DNA of 20,297 bases from Symbiodinium natans (taxonomy: Eukaryota > Sar > Dinophyceae > Suessiales > Symbiodiniaceae), in the NCBI GenBank assembly GCA_905221605.1, contig CAJNDS010001393.1:1-20297 (forward strand), given 5' to 3'. Position numbers and translations under genes: made by a program. Below the pieces are notes generated by a model. It was given only the letters and a program-made list of their open reading frames with translations. It ran no database searches and was not told the DNA's origin. Below, piece by piece: positions 10,207 through 19,566 of this stretch. Positions within the stretch are counted from its first letter, which is position 1, and the number at the start of each line of letters is the position of its first letter.

Positions 10207-10868
10207 TGCCGACTGTATTGTTGTTGGCAATGTCCATGCCGCACATGCCTTAGCGTTCTTACAGCCTCTTCATGTTCAAGGGCTTCGGTGATGTCGGACG
10301 TCTGCACCTCTTCATGTTCAGGAGTCTTCATAGTCCTAATCCGCAAGGTCAAAATAGGCTGTTGCGTTATTCGCACTTTCTGCCAAGTGGTTGGGTGCTC
10401 CTCATGCGATGCCCGACATTGGGAAAATTCACAGACATCCCCATACCGCCCAAGAAGGTGCTCAAAACCATTGCGACGGGCAAAACCAATAACTTTGTCG
10501 ATGGCTTGGGCAAGTTCGCATGTGGTCATCATGGCAAGTTCAGTCCAAACTTTGAGCAGGACATCACACGTAACCTCATCGTCGCCAGTCAGCAAAGGTT
10601 CGTCAATAGGATTCAAATGACCCAACATTCTTGGAATGACGAAGTGACAAAAGACCACTGGGACGGGGTCGCCGTCCCTTTCAAGCGGTCGGAAATTGTC
10701 AGGGCTCACCTTGCTCAATGCTACAAAGACCGACCTGATAGTTGGCTTCTGTGAGTGATCGAGCCGGACGTCAAACTTCCTTGCCTGCTTTTGCTTGTGA
10801 GGGTAGTTGGTTCTGTGCTTCAGTGCTTGACAGATCCTGTGAGCACTCGCAGTGGTTGAGCATTGAAC
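10170..10868 (-). pseudogene. 233-codon stop-free frame, unrecognised protein
   Basis: This minus-strand frame has no stop for 233 codons: TAG at 10869-10871 closes it upstream and TGA at 10167-10169 ends it. It has no ATG near its start, so it is an internal part, an exon or a truncated gene. It opens with a basic stretch (KQKQARKF), then mixed helical sequence with DEPLLTGDDEV and CELAQAIDKVIGFARRNGFE, and ends with two copies of EHEE produced by a repeated GAACATGAAGAGG. The plus strand is also open over most of the span (10272-10754) because the codons have a purine-N-pyrimidine bias, which reads open on both strands. I favour minus because the frame extends about 115 bases further upstream there, and the plus reading at 10186-10620 is Cys/Ser-rich as antisense frames often are. 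No family is recognised. Confidence 0.45.
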
Positions 10869-10935
10869 CTACTTGCTCCCAAGTAGCGATTTCGGCTCAA
10901 CATTTTGTAACTCAACTTTCCTGTCTGCTGTTGCA

Positions 10936-11261
10936 ATGTCCAGTTCCAGCGATACGAGGAGTCTTGCGTGGGATGATCCTTACACAGCGAACCAGCATCT
11001 TCGTAACACCGTGGCGGGTTTGAGACGATCATTGCCAAGGGCTTCCATCGTCCCAATGGTGTGATGTTGAAACTCAATCGTGATGTTCTTAAACGGAGAT
11101 ACTTTGTGGGACATGTCAAGCCGACTGGTCGGTTTTCTGACGAGGACTGGCTAAAGGTTCTCAAAGCATTTCATCAAGATCAATACCTTGACACCGGTGA
11201 TGTGGAACTAAAAACCCTTCCGATGATGCTGGATGTTCTGTCAAGGCGTGCCATAATGTAG
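10936..11261 (+). pseudogene. Small coding-like remnant with one frameshift
   Basis: An ATG at 10936 in a fair start context (TTGCAATGTC) opens a reading that begins MSSSSDTRSLAWDDPYTANQ. After about 26 codons the protein-like reading moves to the next frame near 11012-11019 and continues with FETIIAKGFHRPNG and RRYFVGHVKPTGRFSDEDW to a TAG at 11259-11261, about 108 residues in all. The shift could be an indel in a dead gene, a sequencing error or a missed very short intron. I do not recognise the protein. It lies head-to-head with the minus-strand frame at 10170-10868, with only 67 bases between the stop-free regions, so the two could share a promoter or be pieces of one inverted insertion. 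Confidence 0.35.
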
Positions 11262-12373
11262 AAGTTGTCGGCGTAGCCAATCCCAGCGTCCGGCGATTCA
11301 GGCTTTCTATGCTAAGGATTTTAACAAGGATTTTTAGGATTATGTTGAGGGAATGCTTAAGTGGGGAAGTCAGGAATAGGGATTTTTTTGGAAGGATTTT
11401 GGGAAAACGTAGGGTGTACCCTAGGGATAAAACGGTTACCTCAATCGGGCTGGAGCTGGGGAGTTGCATAAGGCCATCCCTAACTAAAAGACCCATCCTA
11501 GGGGGTAGACCGCTGTCATCCTCCTATTCACAGGGTCAACCGTTAATAGTACTGCTGCGTGAACAACGTGAGCACGCTAAAGAACCTCGCAGAAACTCCC
11601 ATTAAATTATTACGTGAATGAAGTGAATTAAATTAGCACAGTTCATGTATTCACGCGACATTCACACTAATAATTTGCCTTTTCCTTTTGCGTTCTATTC
11701 ACGGGCCTTTTTGGCCCGTGCGTATATTTTACTGGATTCTTCATTCAAATTCTCTTATTTTGCTGTTAAATTGAGCTATGGAGTGAAGATATGAACGACG
11801 CATGAACTCAATTGAACAACAAGCAAAATTAGGTTAAAGGAATGAGAATACGCGTGCGTTCTTTACCTTATTAATTATCATACTGTTATAACGGGGTGTT
11901 CGCAAGCTCACGGTATTAACAACATTCATTCATCTATTCACTCACGGGTACTATCAATCTCTTTCCACGCTTATCCAGTATTTTAGACTGTGCCAACAAG
12001 AACCCCACTTTGAGACTGTGAACTCATCTCTCCCTGTCACACCTTGCGACCCAACCTCTGTTTCTCAGCCACTAAGAACCCTAGTCTTGCTTATGAATCC
12101 GCTCTTAAGACCCAAACTCTCATATCCTTGTCTAAGCGATCACATTTCTGAAGTTCACGCATAATAATAATAGGCTTTTTCCATCGGATAAGCTTTCATA
12201 GCTTTGAGTTTGGGTGTGTTGATATTTCTTGATAAAGAAATTTTGGGACACACGTCATGCGATTTTCATTTTAACGTCTGCCGAAGTTTTCACTTGTTGC
12301 AGCTTGGCTCATGAGCCTTGAGAGAAATTTTTGAGGCTTGAGTGCCGATAGAGCAAGAGCGACCTGAGGAGGC
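11262..12373. other. Gene-free, moderately AT-rich stretch
   Basis: No coding frame of note. It contains a perfect 8-bp hairpin at 11700-11720, a loose TGAATGAAGTGAATT/ATTCAC inverted-repeat neighbourhood at 11610-11670, and a short (ATA)n run at about 12162-12174. The word TAGGGATAA near 11423 matches only the first half of a homing-endonuclease-type site and is taken as chance. Confidence 0.5.
11700..11720. repeat. Perfect 8-bp hairpin with T5 loop
   Basis: CACGGGCC and GGCCCGTG flank TTTTT. In bacteria this would suggest a terminator, but the context is eukaryotic and no gene ends here, so it is recorded only as a structure. Confidence 0.6.
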
Positions 12374-12712
12374 CGGCCCGTGCGTGTGCTCCTGATCACT
12401 TTGCTGAAAACACGCGCACTGGTAAGGTCCTTCTTAAGCTTCAAGTGCAGCGGTGACAAGACTTCTCAACGATGTTTTGGAGATCCGGCCCGGCAAAGGG
12501 TTTCGAGCCACTCTTTGAAGGTTACTTTGCTTTTATGGTTGGCGAAGGAAAAGATTGATGTCCATGCCAGACGTCTTCTTGGATATCATCTTCCCCGTGA
12601 TGCTCTCTCGACTGAGATTTATGCTTGCCAGTGTTTTGCCGGTCCTTTACGTGCACTCTTCAGAATGTTGCAGGCAATTGTTTTGGGTCTCTTCAATCTG
12701 ACTTGACACGCA
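12374..12712 (+). pseudogene. Tyrosine recombinase C-terminal catalytic part (DIRS-like), broken
   Basis: The stop-free plus frame after 12367 holds the C-terminal signature of a tyrosine (phage-integrase-type) recombinase: SHSLK with His at 12509-12511 and Lys in place of the usual Arg of the HxxR box, then LGYH with its His about 26 residues later, then a candidate nucleophile in STEIYAC (Tyr at 12620-12622) followed by GPLRAL. The spacing His-26-His-11-Tyr fits this family. From memory, dinoflagellate DIRS-like elements share SHSLK-(A/V)T, LGxH and Y...PLR in this order. The N-terminal half with the first catalytic Arg is not visible. Just after ALFRMLQAI the homology leaves this frame, which ends at TGA, and continues in another frame as DLTRSGFLD, so the copy is frameshifted and presumably dead. 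Confidence 0.6.
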
Positions 12713-13222
12713 GTGGTTTTCTGGATAAATCAAGGCAAGGTGCTTCCCGTTCTGAACTCCTTGCGTCAAGAGGTGCCTACTTGAGATCACTTCACTCAGC
12801 CGCCGACCACAGGGCAAATGCCGCTGAGCCCAGCTGTGATCTTTAGGCTTCTGCTTTCGGCGACCTTTCGGAGGCTTCTTACATTCCCTCTCCGATGGCT
12901 TCTCCTGTATTAACGCAGTTGGCTTCGTGCGATTCAGCTCACGACTCCGGCAAGAAGTCTTCTTCCAAGTCTGACTTCTCTTTGGATTCGGACTTGAGCG
13001 AGGTGGATGATGGCGTTACGCCTGTTATTTCTGATAAGCAAATGCTCATCGATCTTGCGCCAGCACATATGCACCCGCCTTTGCTTGATGTTGGACCTGA
13101 CTACTCCGTGCTCCAGAACCCGCGAACAGGGACTTGTCACTTAAGGAAGACTGGCGCCGAAAGACTCCTTTGTGGGCGCATTTTGGGTTCAAGTGTGGCT
13201 CGGTCCTCTACGAGCACTTCTG
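12690..13222 (+). pseudogene. Downstream linker and LLCGR module of the recombinase element
   Basis: The reading continues in a new frame from DLTRSGFLD. It passes one in-frame TAG at 12844-12846 and resumes at once in the same frame (ASAFGDLSEASYIPSP, then ATG at 12895). Next come a Ser/Asp-rich acidic linker (KKSSSKSDFSLDSDLSEVDD) and a small module, Y-S-V-L-Q...HLRKTG...LLCGR (LLCGR at about 13165-13179). In the dinoflagellate-type elements I recall, a recombinase is followed by an acidic linker and a similar His/CGR module, probably a small metal-binding or structural domain. The frame ends at TGA 13258-13260, while the next module is read in another frame. Confidence 0.5.
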
Positions 13223-13223
13223 A

Positions 13224-13960
13224 TCCTTGCTCAAGCAGTTTGCCTTGGACGCGGGATTGACTGCGGAACATGCAATCTTTGACTGATGCTGGTGTTGACA
13301 CTTTGGCCAAGCTCTCATATGCAGTCTGCTCCCAGCCTGGGATGTTGGACCAAACTTCGAAGAGGTTCGAGGTTCCATTTTCACCCGTCCCACAATGGGC
13401 CTGATTGCTTCCTTCCGTCAGCTCTGCTTCGAGTCTCTGACATTGACCCTGGCGGAGCTCAAGGCCCAGGTTGAAGCTGTTGATGATGGTCCTCGAAAGC
13501 TGCCGCCCTTCGAGCGGACTGCGCGCCGGGATGCATTTATCCGTGCCTTCCCCGGTTTTCAGCTGATTGGCGATCAGGATCCCTCTTATGCGCTGCACTC
13601 ATGGATGTTTGTGCGACGATGGCTGAGACCTCTGTGCTGAAGTACATAGCACTCTGTAGCTGCACCTCCCGCTCCCAGGAGTTACTAGCTTGCAAAACGG
13701 ATCGGCGTGTTCTTGCACTTGAAGGTTCTTCTTTGTCCGTGAAAGCCAAAGATCCTGAGCTTTACGCCGACACCAGCTCTGCCCTGGCTCTGCGTAATGC
13801 GCTTTTCCGGCGTGGGGTGTGCCTTGAGATGGCTGGCCTGGCCTCTTTCCTTGAGCATGACAACTTGGGTTTTTTGCCTGACGGCAAAATGGGGGTGCGA
13901 AGCACTCTCTGCTTGGCATCAAATCAGGGGGCCACATGGATTACATGGCCCCATTACCTA
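13224..13960 (+). pseudogene. C-terminal accessory module of the recombinase-type element, multiply frameshifted
   Basis: The protein-like reading starts near 13224 (KQFALDAGLTAEH), moves to a second frame for LTDAGVDTLAKLSYAVCSQP (about 13267-13345), returns to the first frame for GLIASFRQLCFESLTLTLAE and RKLPPFERTARRDAF (to about 13597), and shifts again for MAETSVLKYI, KTDRRVLALEG and ALALRNALFRRGVCLEMAG (to about 13860). I recall this ordered set (TLAxLAY, GLIASxRRLxFE, KLPxxERxAR, VLKYI, ALxxRNALxRRGxAL) from a large dinoflagellate family found beside tyrosine recombinases. Its function is not known to me. Three or more frameshifts within 650 bases make this copy non-functional. Homology fades around 13860-13960, where simple repeats begin. 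Confidence 0.6.
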
Positions 13961-14100
13961 CGTCATCAATCATTCATTCAGTCATGACTCATGACATGAG
14001 ATCATGATGAGCCACGAGTCATGAGTCATGAGATCATCATGAATCAGGAACCATGAATCAGTCACAGTCACAGCCACAGTCACGGCAGTCACGTGAGTCA
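13960..14100. repeat. TGAGTCA/ATCATGA cluster and (CAGTCA)n
   Basis: The stretch is made almost only of the words CATGAGTCATG, ATGACTCATG, GATCATGATG and then CAGTCACAGTCACAGCCACAG. I count three TGAGTCA/TGACTCA heptamers. TGAGTCA is the consensus for bZIP factors of the AP-1/Gcn4 type, but the array could be plain simple-sequence expansion. Confidence 0.75.
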
Positions 14101-14245
14101 TTGCGGCCGCCGCAACCCATCGGCCACAAACACAGGTCATGAACAATGAAAAACTGCCTTGGTTTCCTTTCAGCTTTGTTCGCGTCGAATCCAGCCAAGA
14201 CTTCAAACTCAGCCCATCTTTCTTTTCTGCTGTTTGGCTTGACGT
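14100..14245 (+). repeat. Duplicated module, copy A
   Basis: It starts ATTGCGGCCGCCGCAACCCA, has an insertion of about 37 bases relative to copy B (ACAAACACAGG onward), then continues TTCGCGTC, GACTTCAAACTCAGCCCAT and TCTTTTCTGCTG to GACGT. It lies directly downstream of a TGAGTCA cluster, as copy B does. Confidence 0.7.
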
Positions 14246-14905
14246 GCATTTTTTCCTGTTTGCAGAAAAGGCTGAAACAAAACCACCAGCAATGAAACAG
14301 GACTTCAAAGAACTTGGTCTGTGTTTTTCAGCTGTCCTGGCTTGACACATGCAGGCCACACCATACTTGAGATGCAAATTGGAGATGCTCTTTTGCTACG
14401 TTTTTTAAAGCAAATTGTTTTTAAAATTTCAAACATGAAAAAACGTTTAAAACACAGAAAAAAACTGGTTTCGAAGCATTTCAAAGTCTGCAATATGAAT
14501 AATAATTTTGGAATGCCTTGTTTAGAAACAGAATCGCTCTGAACAAACTTGCCTGAAAAACAAAATCAAAAAAAAAACGTTAATTGATTTTTGTTCAATT
14601 TTTCCTTGTTTGAGAAACATTGTCAACGAAATGAACAAGATGATCCATACTAACTTTTTGAAACTGAGCCAACCGGCTTGCTTTGGATCAAAATTTAACA
14701 TATTGGAAATCTTAAAAAAACATTAGAAAAAACGCGGCGTTCAAAAAAAACAGAATGTATTTTGTGGAAGTCATGAGTCATTTTTTTTCCTCCACTGCTT
14801 CTTCGACGCAACAGCGCCCAGTAAGCTAGAGCAATGAGATTCAAAGAGGGATGAGACGGCGCACCTACCATCAAACCAACATCAAACGAAAGTGCAAAGA
14901 CATGG
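14246..14905. other. AT-rich interval between the duplicated modules
   Basis: No gene recognised. It is A/T-run rich, for example A8 near 14568 and T8 near 14781. One isolated TGAGTCA lies near 14774 (GTCATGAGTCATTTT). The short phrase TTTTTCAGCTGTCCTGGCTTGAC near 14325-14345 loosely resembles the end of the duplicated module. Confidence 0.4.
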
Positions 14906-14974
14906 AAGTCATGAGTTGTGAGTCATGAGTCATGTCATAGTCATGAGTCATGAGTCATTGAGTCATGACTCATG
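14906..14974. repeat. Second TGAGTCA cluster
   Basis: About six TGAGTCA/TGACTCA heptamers lie within 70 bases, mostly as CATGAGTCATGAGTCAT. It sits immediately upstream of module copy B, repeating the arrangement seen at 13960-14100. Confidence 0.8.
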
Positions 14975-14983
14975 TCGTCTGCA

Positions 14984-15080
14984 ATTGCGGTTGTCGCAGC
15001 CCATCTGCCGGTTTCCCCTGTTCGCGTCAAAGCCCAGACTTCAAACTTAGCCCATTTTTTTTTCTGCTGCTGACTTAACG
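14984..15080 (+). repeat. Duplicated module, copy B
   Basis: ATTGCGGTTGTCGCAGCCCA, then TTCGCGTC, GACTTCAAACTTAGCCCAT and TTTTCTGCTG to AACGT. It is the direct-repeat counterpart of 14100-14245 without that copy's 37-base insertion, about 85% identical over the shared parts by eye. Confidence 0.7.
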
Positions 15081-16041
15081 TCGCGATCTCGAGGGGTTGT
15101 TGCCGCCCCAAGAGCAATTGAGGCTTCGATGTTTCACGGGATATTGGGCTGACGACTGGGCCCGTTGAATCCCTAATCTAATTTTCGATAATTGTCTTTC
15201 TAATATTGCATTTTCAGATTCGATATCCATGCGACGTGGATTGCCATTATTTGATGTAGACGAAGCATGTCCATAATGTCTTCAGATTTCGGGTCAATAT
15301 GGTCATCATAGCTTGACGTATCATGATTGGGTAAATGCGGTAGTATAATTGTATCCATGACGAGGGATATCATCTTTTATCGGGAGGAGGTTTGGAATTG
15401 AAATTGGAACCATTGGGATTATTGCCCGAAGAATCGGATAGGAGGCTATCCGACCTTCTGATTATCCCTTTCTGCTCTTTATCGACAATCTCATGCAATT
15501 TTCGCCCATAGATAACGATTGATTTTGCGATTGTCTTTCTTTTTCGGGCCACTAAGGGATGTGCGGCCACCGAGGAATATGCCATCTTCAAACGACGTAA
15601 CTAGGGTACTCAAGCTAAATATCACGATATTCGGATTCGAACCAGTCATCTTTGATCATACGGGGGGTTGGAATCAGGAAGGTGCTCGATTGGTGGAATG
15701 CCTATATAAAACGATTGATAATCTTAATGGACGTCCCGCAGGTCGAATTCGACACTTGCTATAGGAGAGAATCTCCATCGATCTCCAACGATATTTCCAT
15801 CATTGCTTGTCATGGAGGCGTGCGGAATGCCAAGATAAAAATGATTCTTTTCCTCATTCCAAATGCATTTTTCGTCGCCCGAAGAATGCACTTGGCACTG
15901 GTTTCCTATCATATTTAGTCTTGGTTTCTGCTGGCTCATGACGCGTTCGATTCTTCTGATGTGTTTTCTGTACATAAAAGTAGCTGTCGACATTTTATAG
16001 GAGTGCCGAGATAGTTCTAGAATCAGGAAGAACATGCTCAG

Positions 16042-16315
16042 GCGCATTTTTCAAAGTGGGCAGAATGCATTTGCGCAGCTTGCTCCTTCCACATCCACAA
16101 TAAAATTGAGTTAACCGCTGATCTTTCGTCGTAAAGACAAGCTGCGTACAGAAGAGGCGAATGCGCAACTGCATTTTTCGCGCGTGCCTAAATGTAGTCA
16201 GCTATTTTCGCCTTTGAAAAAGTACAGAAAGAGAGAGCATGGCATTACAAATATAGAGAACAAGATCAAACGCATTTTTCAAACTTAGCAAAGTGCATGT
16301 GGGCAGCGCTTGGAC
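16042..16315 (+). repeat. Diverged repeats around GCATTTTTC
   Basis: CGCATTTTTCAAA at 16043, followed by GGGCAGAATGCATTTG, recurs at 16270 as CGCATTTTTCAAACTTAGCA with GTGCATGTGGGCAGCG. A third core, GCATTTTTCGCGC, is at 16171. The copies are imperfect and about 100-130 bases apart. Confidence 0.45.
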
Positions 16316-16647
16316 ATCCATGTCAATCCATCGTTTGGATTGGGAAAGGGTTGTTCCGACCCCTGGCAGCTCCAAAGAGAAGCCTGAAACCCACGCCTCC
16401 ATACTGAGCCCAATTTTTCTGATTGTAAACTCGGCCTGCCGAATTCTACGCGTTGCGTTATTGCTTCACGCCGCTTTCCCTTGATCTGCAATCTTCGTCT
16501 GTGCGGGCACTGGGGAGTTCATGGATGCTTGCGTGGGGTGGCCAGTCAGGGACCTCGAACCTTTGCTGGAGGGTTGCCGATGACGCTTGCGGAGGCTCCC
16601 TGAGACGGCGGAGGGGAAGGCACCCTTTGGCAGCCGTACCCTGCGTG

Positions 16648-16680
16648 CCATCCATCCATCCATCCATCCATCCATCCATC
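16648..16680. repeat. (CCAT)8 microsatellite
   Basis: Eight uninterrupted CCAT units plus a trailing C. No function inferred. Confidence 0.95.
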
Positions 16681-16833
16681 TGCAATCTTACTGTTTGGGA
16701 TCTTCGCCGGCATAATTCAAAACTCTTCTCTAATCAAAAGTGGATGGTAGGATAGAAGTGCCATTATAAAACAAATGAAATATATCCATATCAGCGAAAT
16801 TTAATATTCCTTGATAATCATTCCAATGGTCCA

Positions 16834-16875
16834 TCTATGGCATGGCAAAGAGACTCTATGGCATGGCAAAGAGAC
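16834..16875 (+). repeat. Perfect 21-bp tandem duplication
   Basis: TCTATGGCATGGCAAAGAGAC is present at 16834 and 16855 without change (21 bases in each copy). Confidence 0.9.
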
Positions 16876-18291
16876 CACCATAAGCTGAGCCCCTTCGACA
16901 TTCAAAGCTCTTATATAATCGAATACGATTGGCTCAAAATCGGTTCTCTACTCGTTACAATGGATCAAAAGTGGCTCGGTCTTGGTGCTTATATTGAACG
17001 TATATTTGGCGAACACTTATCTTATATGACGCTATATTAAGAAGGTATCCCACATTTGGAATTGATGTCGACACATTTGAGGAGGTTGTTCCACCATGAT
17101 TTTTCTTAGATTAATTGGTTTTTTGGTTTAGATATTACTTGCACCATCGTATCTATATGATGTATAGACTTTATCGATATATACTTGATCTATGATATTG
17201 AATATTATTATGAGATTTTGCTTCTTTCGGCACTTTCAAATAAAGATAATAGATTCGATTTGTACTCGAAAACCTTCGATATAAAGAGATAGAGAGAGTT
17301 TTCAATGCCGGTCGGATAAGATTATGAAGAATGGTTCTTCTGATTAGAAAATAATTCAAGTAATGATGACCGCAGGTATCATTATTGTGGAGGCACAAGT
17401 GGCATTATTCGTCAATATCAATTATTGATAAGCCAAATCGTATGGGAAAGACATTATGAAATATAATATTGGGTAAGTATTTAGAATCTATATTCCCGAA
17501 TAATTCCAAATTCTCATTTGATCTGGTTCATTAAGTTGCCGCAAGAAGTCGTTATAAATAGCCGCAACGGTTTCCTTGAACAAATCCTTCTGTCGTATCT
17601 CATCTTTCAAGTAAGGATCTTATATTTGGATTTTGACGTACGTCCCCGGGCCTCGGCCTCCTATTCCTTTTTATTGACTCAATCGAAGATATCTCTTGAA
17701 TATAATACGAAAGATGGGGCGCGTATATCGCGCATTTCGTTTCACTCATTGATCGATTTCATTTTGATAGATTCAGAATTTGAATTTTGCATGCATCATT
17801 TTTGAAACCCGATTTTATGGGCTTTGAAAGATTATCCTCCAAATAACGATTCCAGACGTTATATATCGGCGTCAGCGCCGAGATAGAATGATCATTTGGA
17901 CGCGAGATCAAAGACTCGCAGAGGCAACGCGTAGAATGAATAACTAATAAAATATCGAATCTGGAATATAACTCTTGCCCGTCCACGATCTTTTCCACCG
18001 TCATCCCTAATCTGCCCCGAACAAGAGGGAAACCAATTCGACGCCATATTTATTCTGAAAGTGGTTGATCTAGGAGAACTTCGACAATCTGATCGAACCG
18101 ATCCTCGTGCCAATCAAACAGCGGAATTCAGAACGTACGTGGGGCAGTGCGTGTCAAGAATTGAAACTGGCAATATCCGCAATACTATTGTATCAAATGA
18201 AACGCCTCATACTTATAATCCAATCTCTTCAGAATTCGGAATATCTATGCATATTATGAACGCCACACTTCGTAGAAATCTATATGAACTC

Positions 18292-18880
18292 CTATTGTCC
18301 GCAGACGGTGCATCCGAAAAGCCCAACCAATGTAATTTCAACCCCCGAAGGAAGAGGATCTACAAGCGGCACTGCCGATGGCATGGCCACATTTTCAATT
18401 TCATCAATTTCCATACTCGCACTACCTTGCAGCAGCCCTTGCAGCAGCGATAGAAAGGATCCTTGTGAAAAAGTTGGGTAAAACCCCACAAGCCGGCGGG
18501 TCATAAATGTCACCCGATCACCGACGCAATATGACAAATCGGCGCCCTGAAATGATGGGACCCCACAATACCGTGGCACCTTCGCAGATTACGTATTTCA
18601 CCCAATCATCTCTCTGCAGATTCCAAAGCCAAAACATGGCAAAGTAGAAGCTCTGCGCCAAGAGAAGTAGAATGACGAGCCGATTCTTCAGCTGGCCCAA
18701 CCCCGGCAGAGAGAGACAGATGGGCATCCCAACGTTCCTCACCCTAAAATATCCCCAAATTAATACGACACACGAGCGCAAGTGCTGCAAGTAGAACAAG
18801 TGTTGGGGCAAATTCCAATGACATCGGTACGTCGAACGTCCACGACTTTTAACACGAACATTATCCCACATCGGATACAA
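18292..18880 (-). CDS. Possible 3' end of a multi-pass membrane protein (7TM-receptor-like?)
   Basis: Two overlapping minus-strand frames look like one protein. The first (18880 to about 18572) holds two hydrophobic spans, LFYLQHLRSCVVLIWGYFRV and NRLVILLLLAQSFYFAMFWL, the second followed by RDDWVKYVICEG. The second frame (18546-18292, TAG stop) holds DLSYCVGDRVTF and a third weaker span, LVGFYPTFSQGSFLSLLQGL, then an acidic tail with MEIDEIE. Removing a 25-nt GT...AG stretch at 18547-18571 (GTATTG to TTTCAG) joins the two frames exactly. Two hydrophobic helices flanking a short loop with Trp and two Cys resembles the TM6-loop-TM7 end of some protist G-protein-coupled receptors, but that is a pattern impression only. 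The 5' part is not found. ATG at 18869-18871 is internal, not a proven start. Confidence 0.3.
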
Positions 18881-19462
18881 ATGAAGATAAAAGAATGGTG
18901 GGAAAAGATGAGCCCATTATATATCATCCTCCAATCAACGATTCAGGCACCAAAGAACCAAAACGAATAATCCTTTTCTATGATTGTATCTCTTCTAAAA
19001 AGAACGCCGGCTCCCCAAACGCTTCGCAACGAGAACCCGGACTACATCTTCCAACCAAGACCCGTATCCCATCTGCAAGACACCCAACACAAATCCAATC
19101 CGAAGCACATCCTTCCAGAACCACAACCAAAGGAAAGAATCCCCTGCGGCGGGAGGAATACACCGTTCCATGGTCCCCGGCCCTCGCCCCCCCGAGGACG
19201 GCTTGAGCCTGTTGTTCTCTATTATGGGGTAGGATTCGATTCTTCTTTAGATTGGGGCAGGATTTGATATCGCGATGCACGAGATTTCATATTGATATCG
19301 ATTCTTTCTTTTTTGGGTTGGATTTGATATTTCGATAATCTCGATATATGAGATATTCCCATAAAAGACTACGGATTCGATCGCGTTATCGTTCTGCGGC
19401 GGGTCTGCCGGAATCCCCCCCCTCCTCTTCCACTCCTTTTGGTTGGTTGTGGGGGCTTTACA
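18881..19462. other. Gene-free stretch with GATATCG words
   Basis: No gene recognised. From about 19230 to 19350 the phrases GGATTCGATTCTTCTTT, GGATTTGATAT, ATATCGATTCTTTC and TTGGATTTGATATTTCG recur as an irregular repeat. Confidence 0.4.
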
Positions 19463-19556
19463 GGGGAATCCCGAAAATTCCCGGGATTTTCGATTTTTCT
19501 TGAAAATTCCTGAAATTTTGAGAATCTCCGGATCCGAAAGAATTTTCGGGATCCCC
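19463..19556. repeat. Long inverted repeat with nested palindrome
   Basis: The left arm, GGGGAATCCCGAAAATTC (19463-19480), pairs with the right arm, GAATTTTCGGGATCCCC (19540-19556), with one base unpaired. Inside the loop lies another near-palindrome, CGAAAATTCCCGGGATTTTCG (19472-19492). The whole region could fold into a branched hairpin. Confidence 0.7.
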
Positions 19557-19566
19557 GGGTTCAAAG

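Larger units (their letters stand above)
15081..18291. other. AT-rich block, no firm gene
   Basis: Sequence character changes here: GATAT, TCGAT and ATTC words dominate, and GC falls to about 30% or less around 17040-17520. Many 60-100-codon frames are open on both strands, none recognisable. The most protein-like are minus-strand stretches at 15370-15604 (VARKRKTIAKSIVIYGRKLH), 15078-15281 (MDIESENAILERQLSKIRLG) and 15724-16047. These could be exons of a decayed or spliced minus-strand gene, but neighbouring pieces lie in different frames and I see no consistent splice sites. Confidence 0.35.

Noticed and set aside
11415-11440. TAGGGATAA as a homing-endonuclease site or rRNA fragment
   Set aside because: Only half of the known site is present, and the flanks match no conserved rRNA segment I can recall.
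15625-15660. Possible tRNA T-arm on the minus strand (GGTTCGAATCC-like)
   Set aside because: The five-base stem does not pair properly, and no anticodon or D arm could be placed upstream.
18863-18924. ATCCCACATCG followed by a TATATA box, resembling the plant snRNA upstream element
   Set aside because: The 11-mer is an exact match to the plant upstream-element consensus as I recall it, but the spacing to the TATA-like sequence (about 44 bases) is longer than in snRNA genes and no snRNA body follows. The same bases also fall within a candidate coding frame on the other strand.
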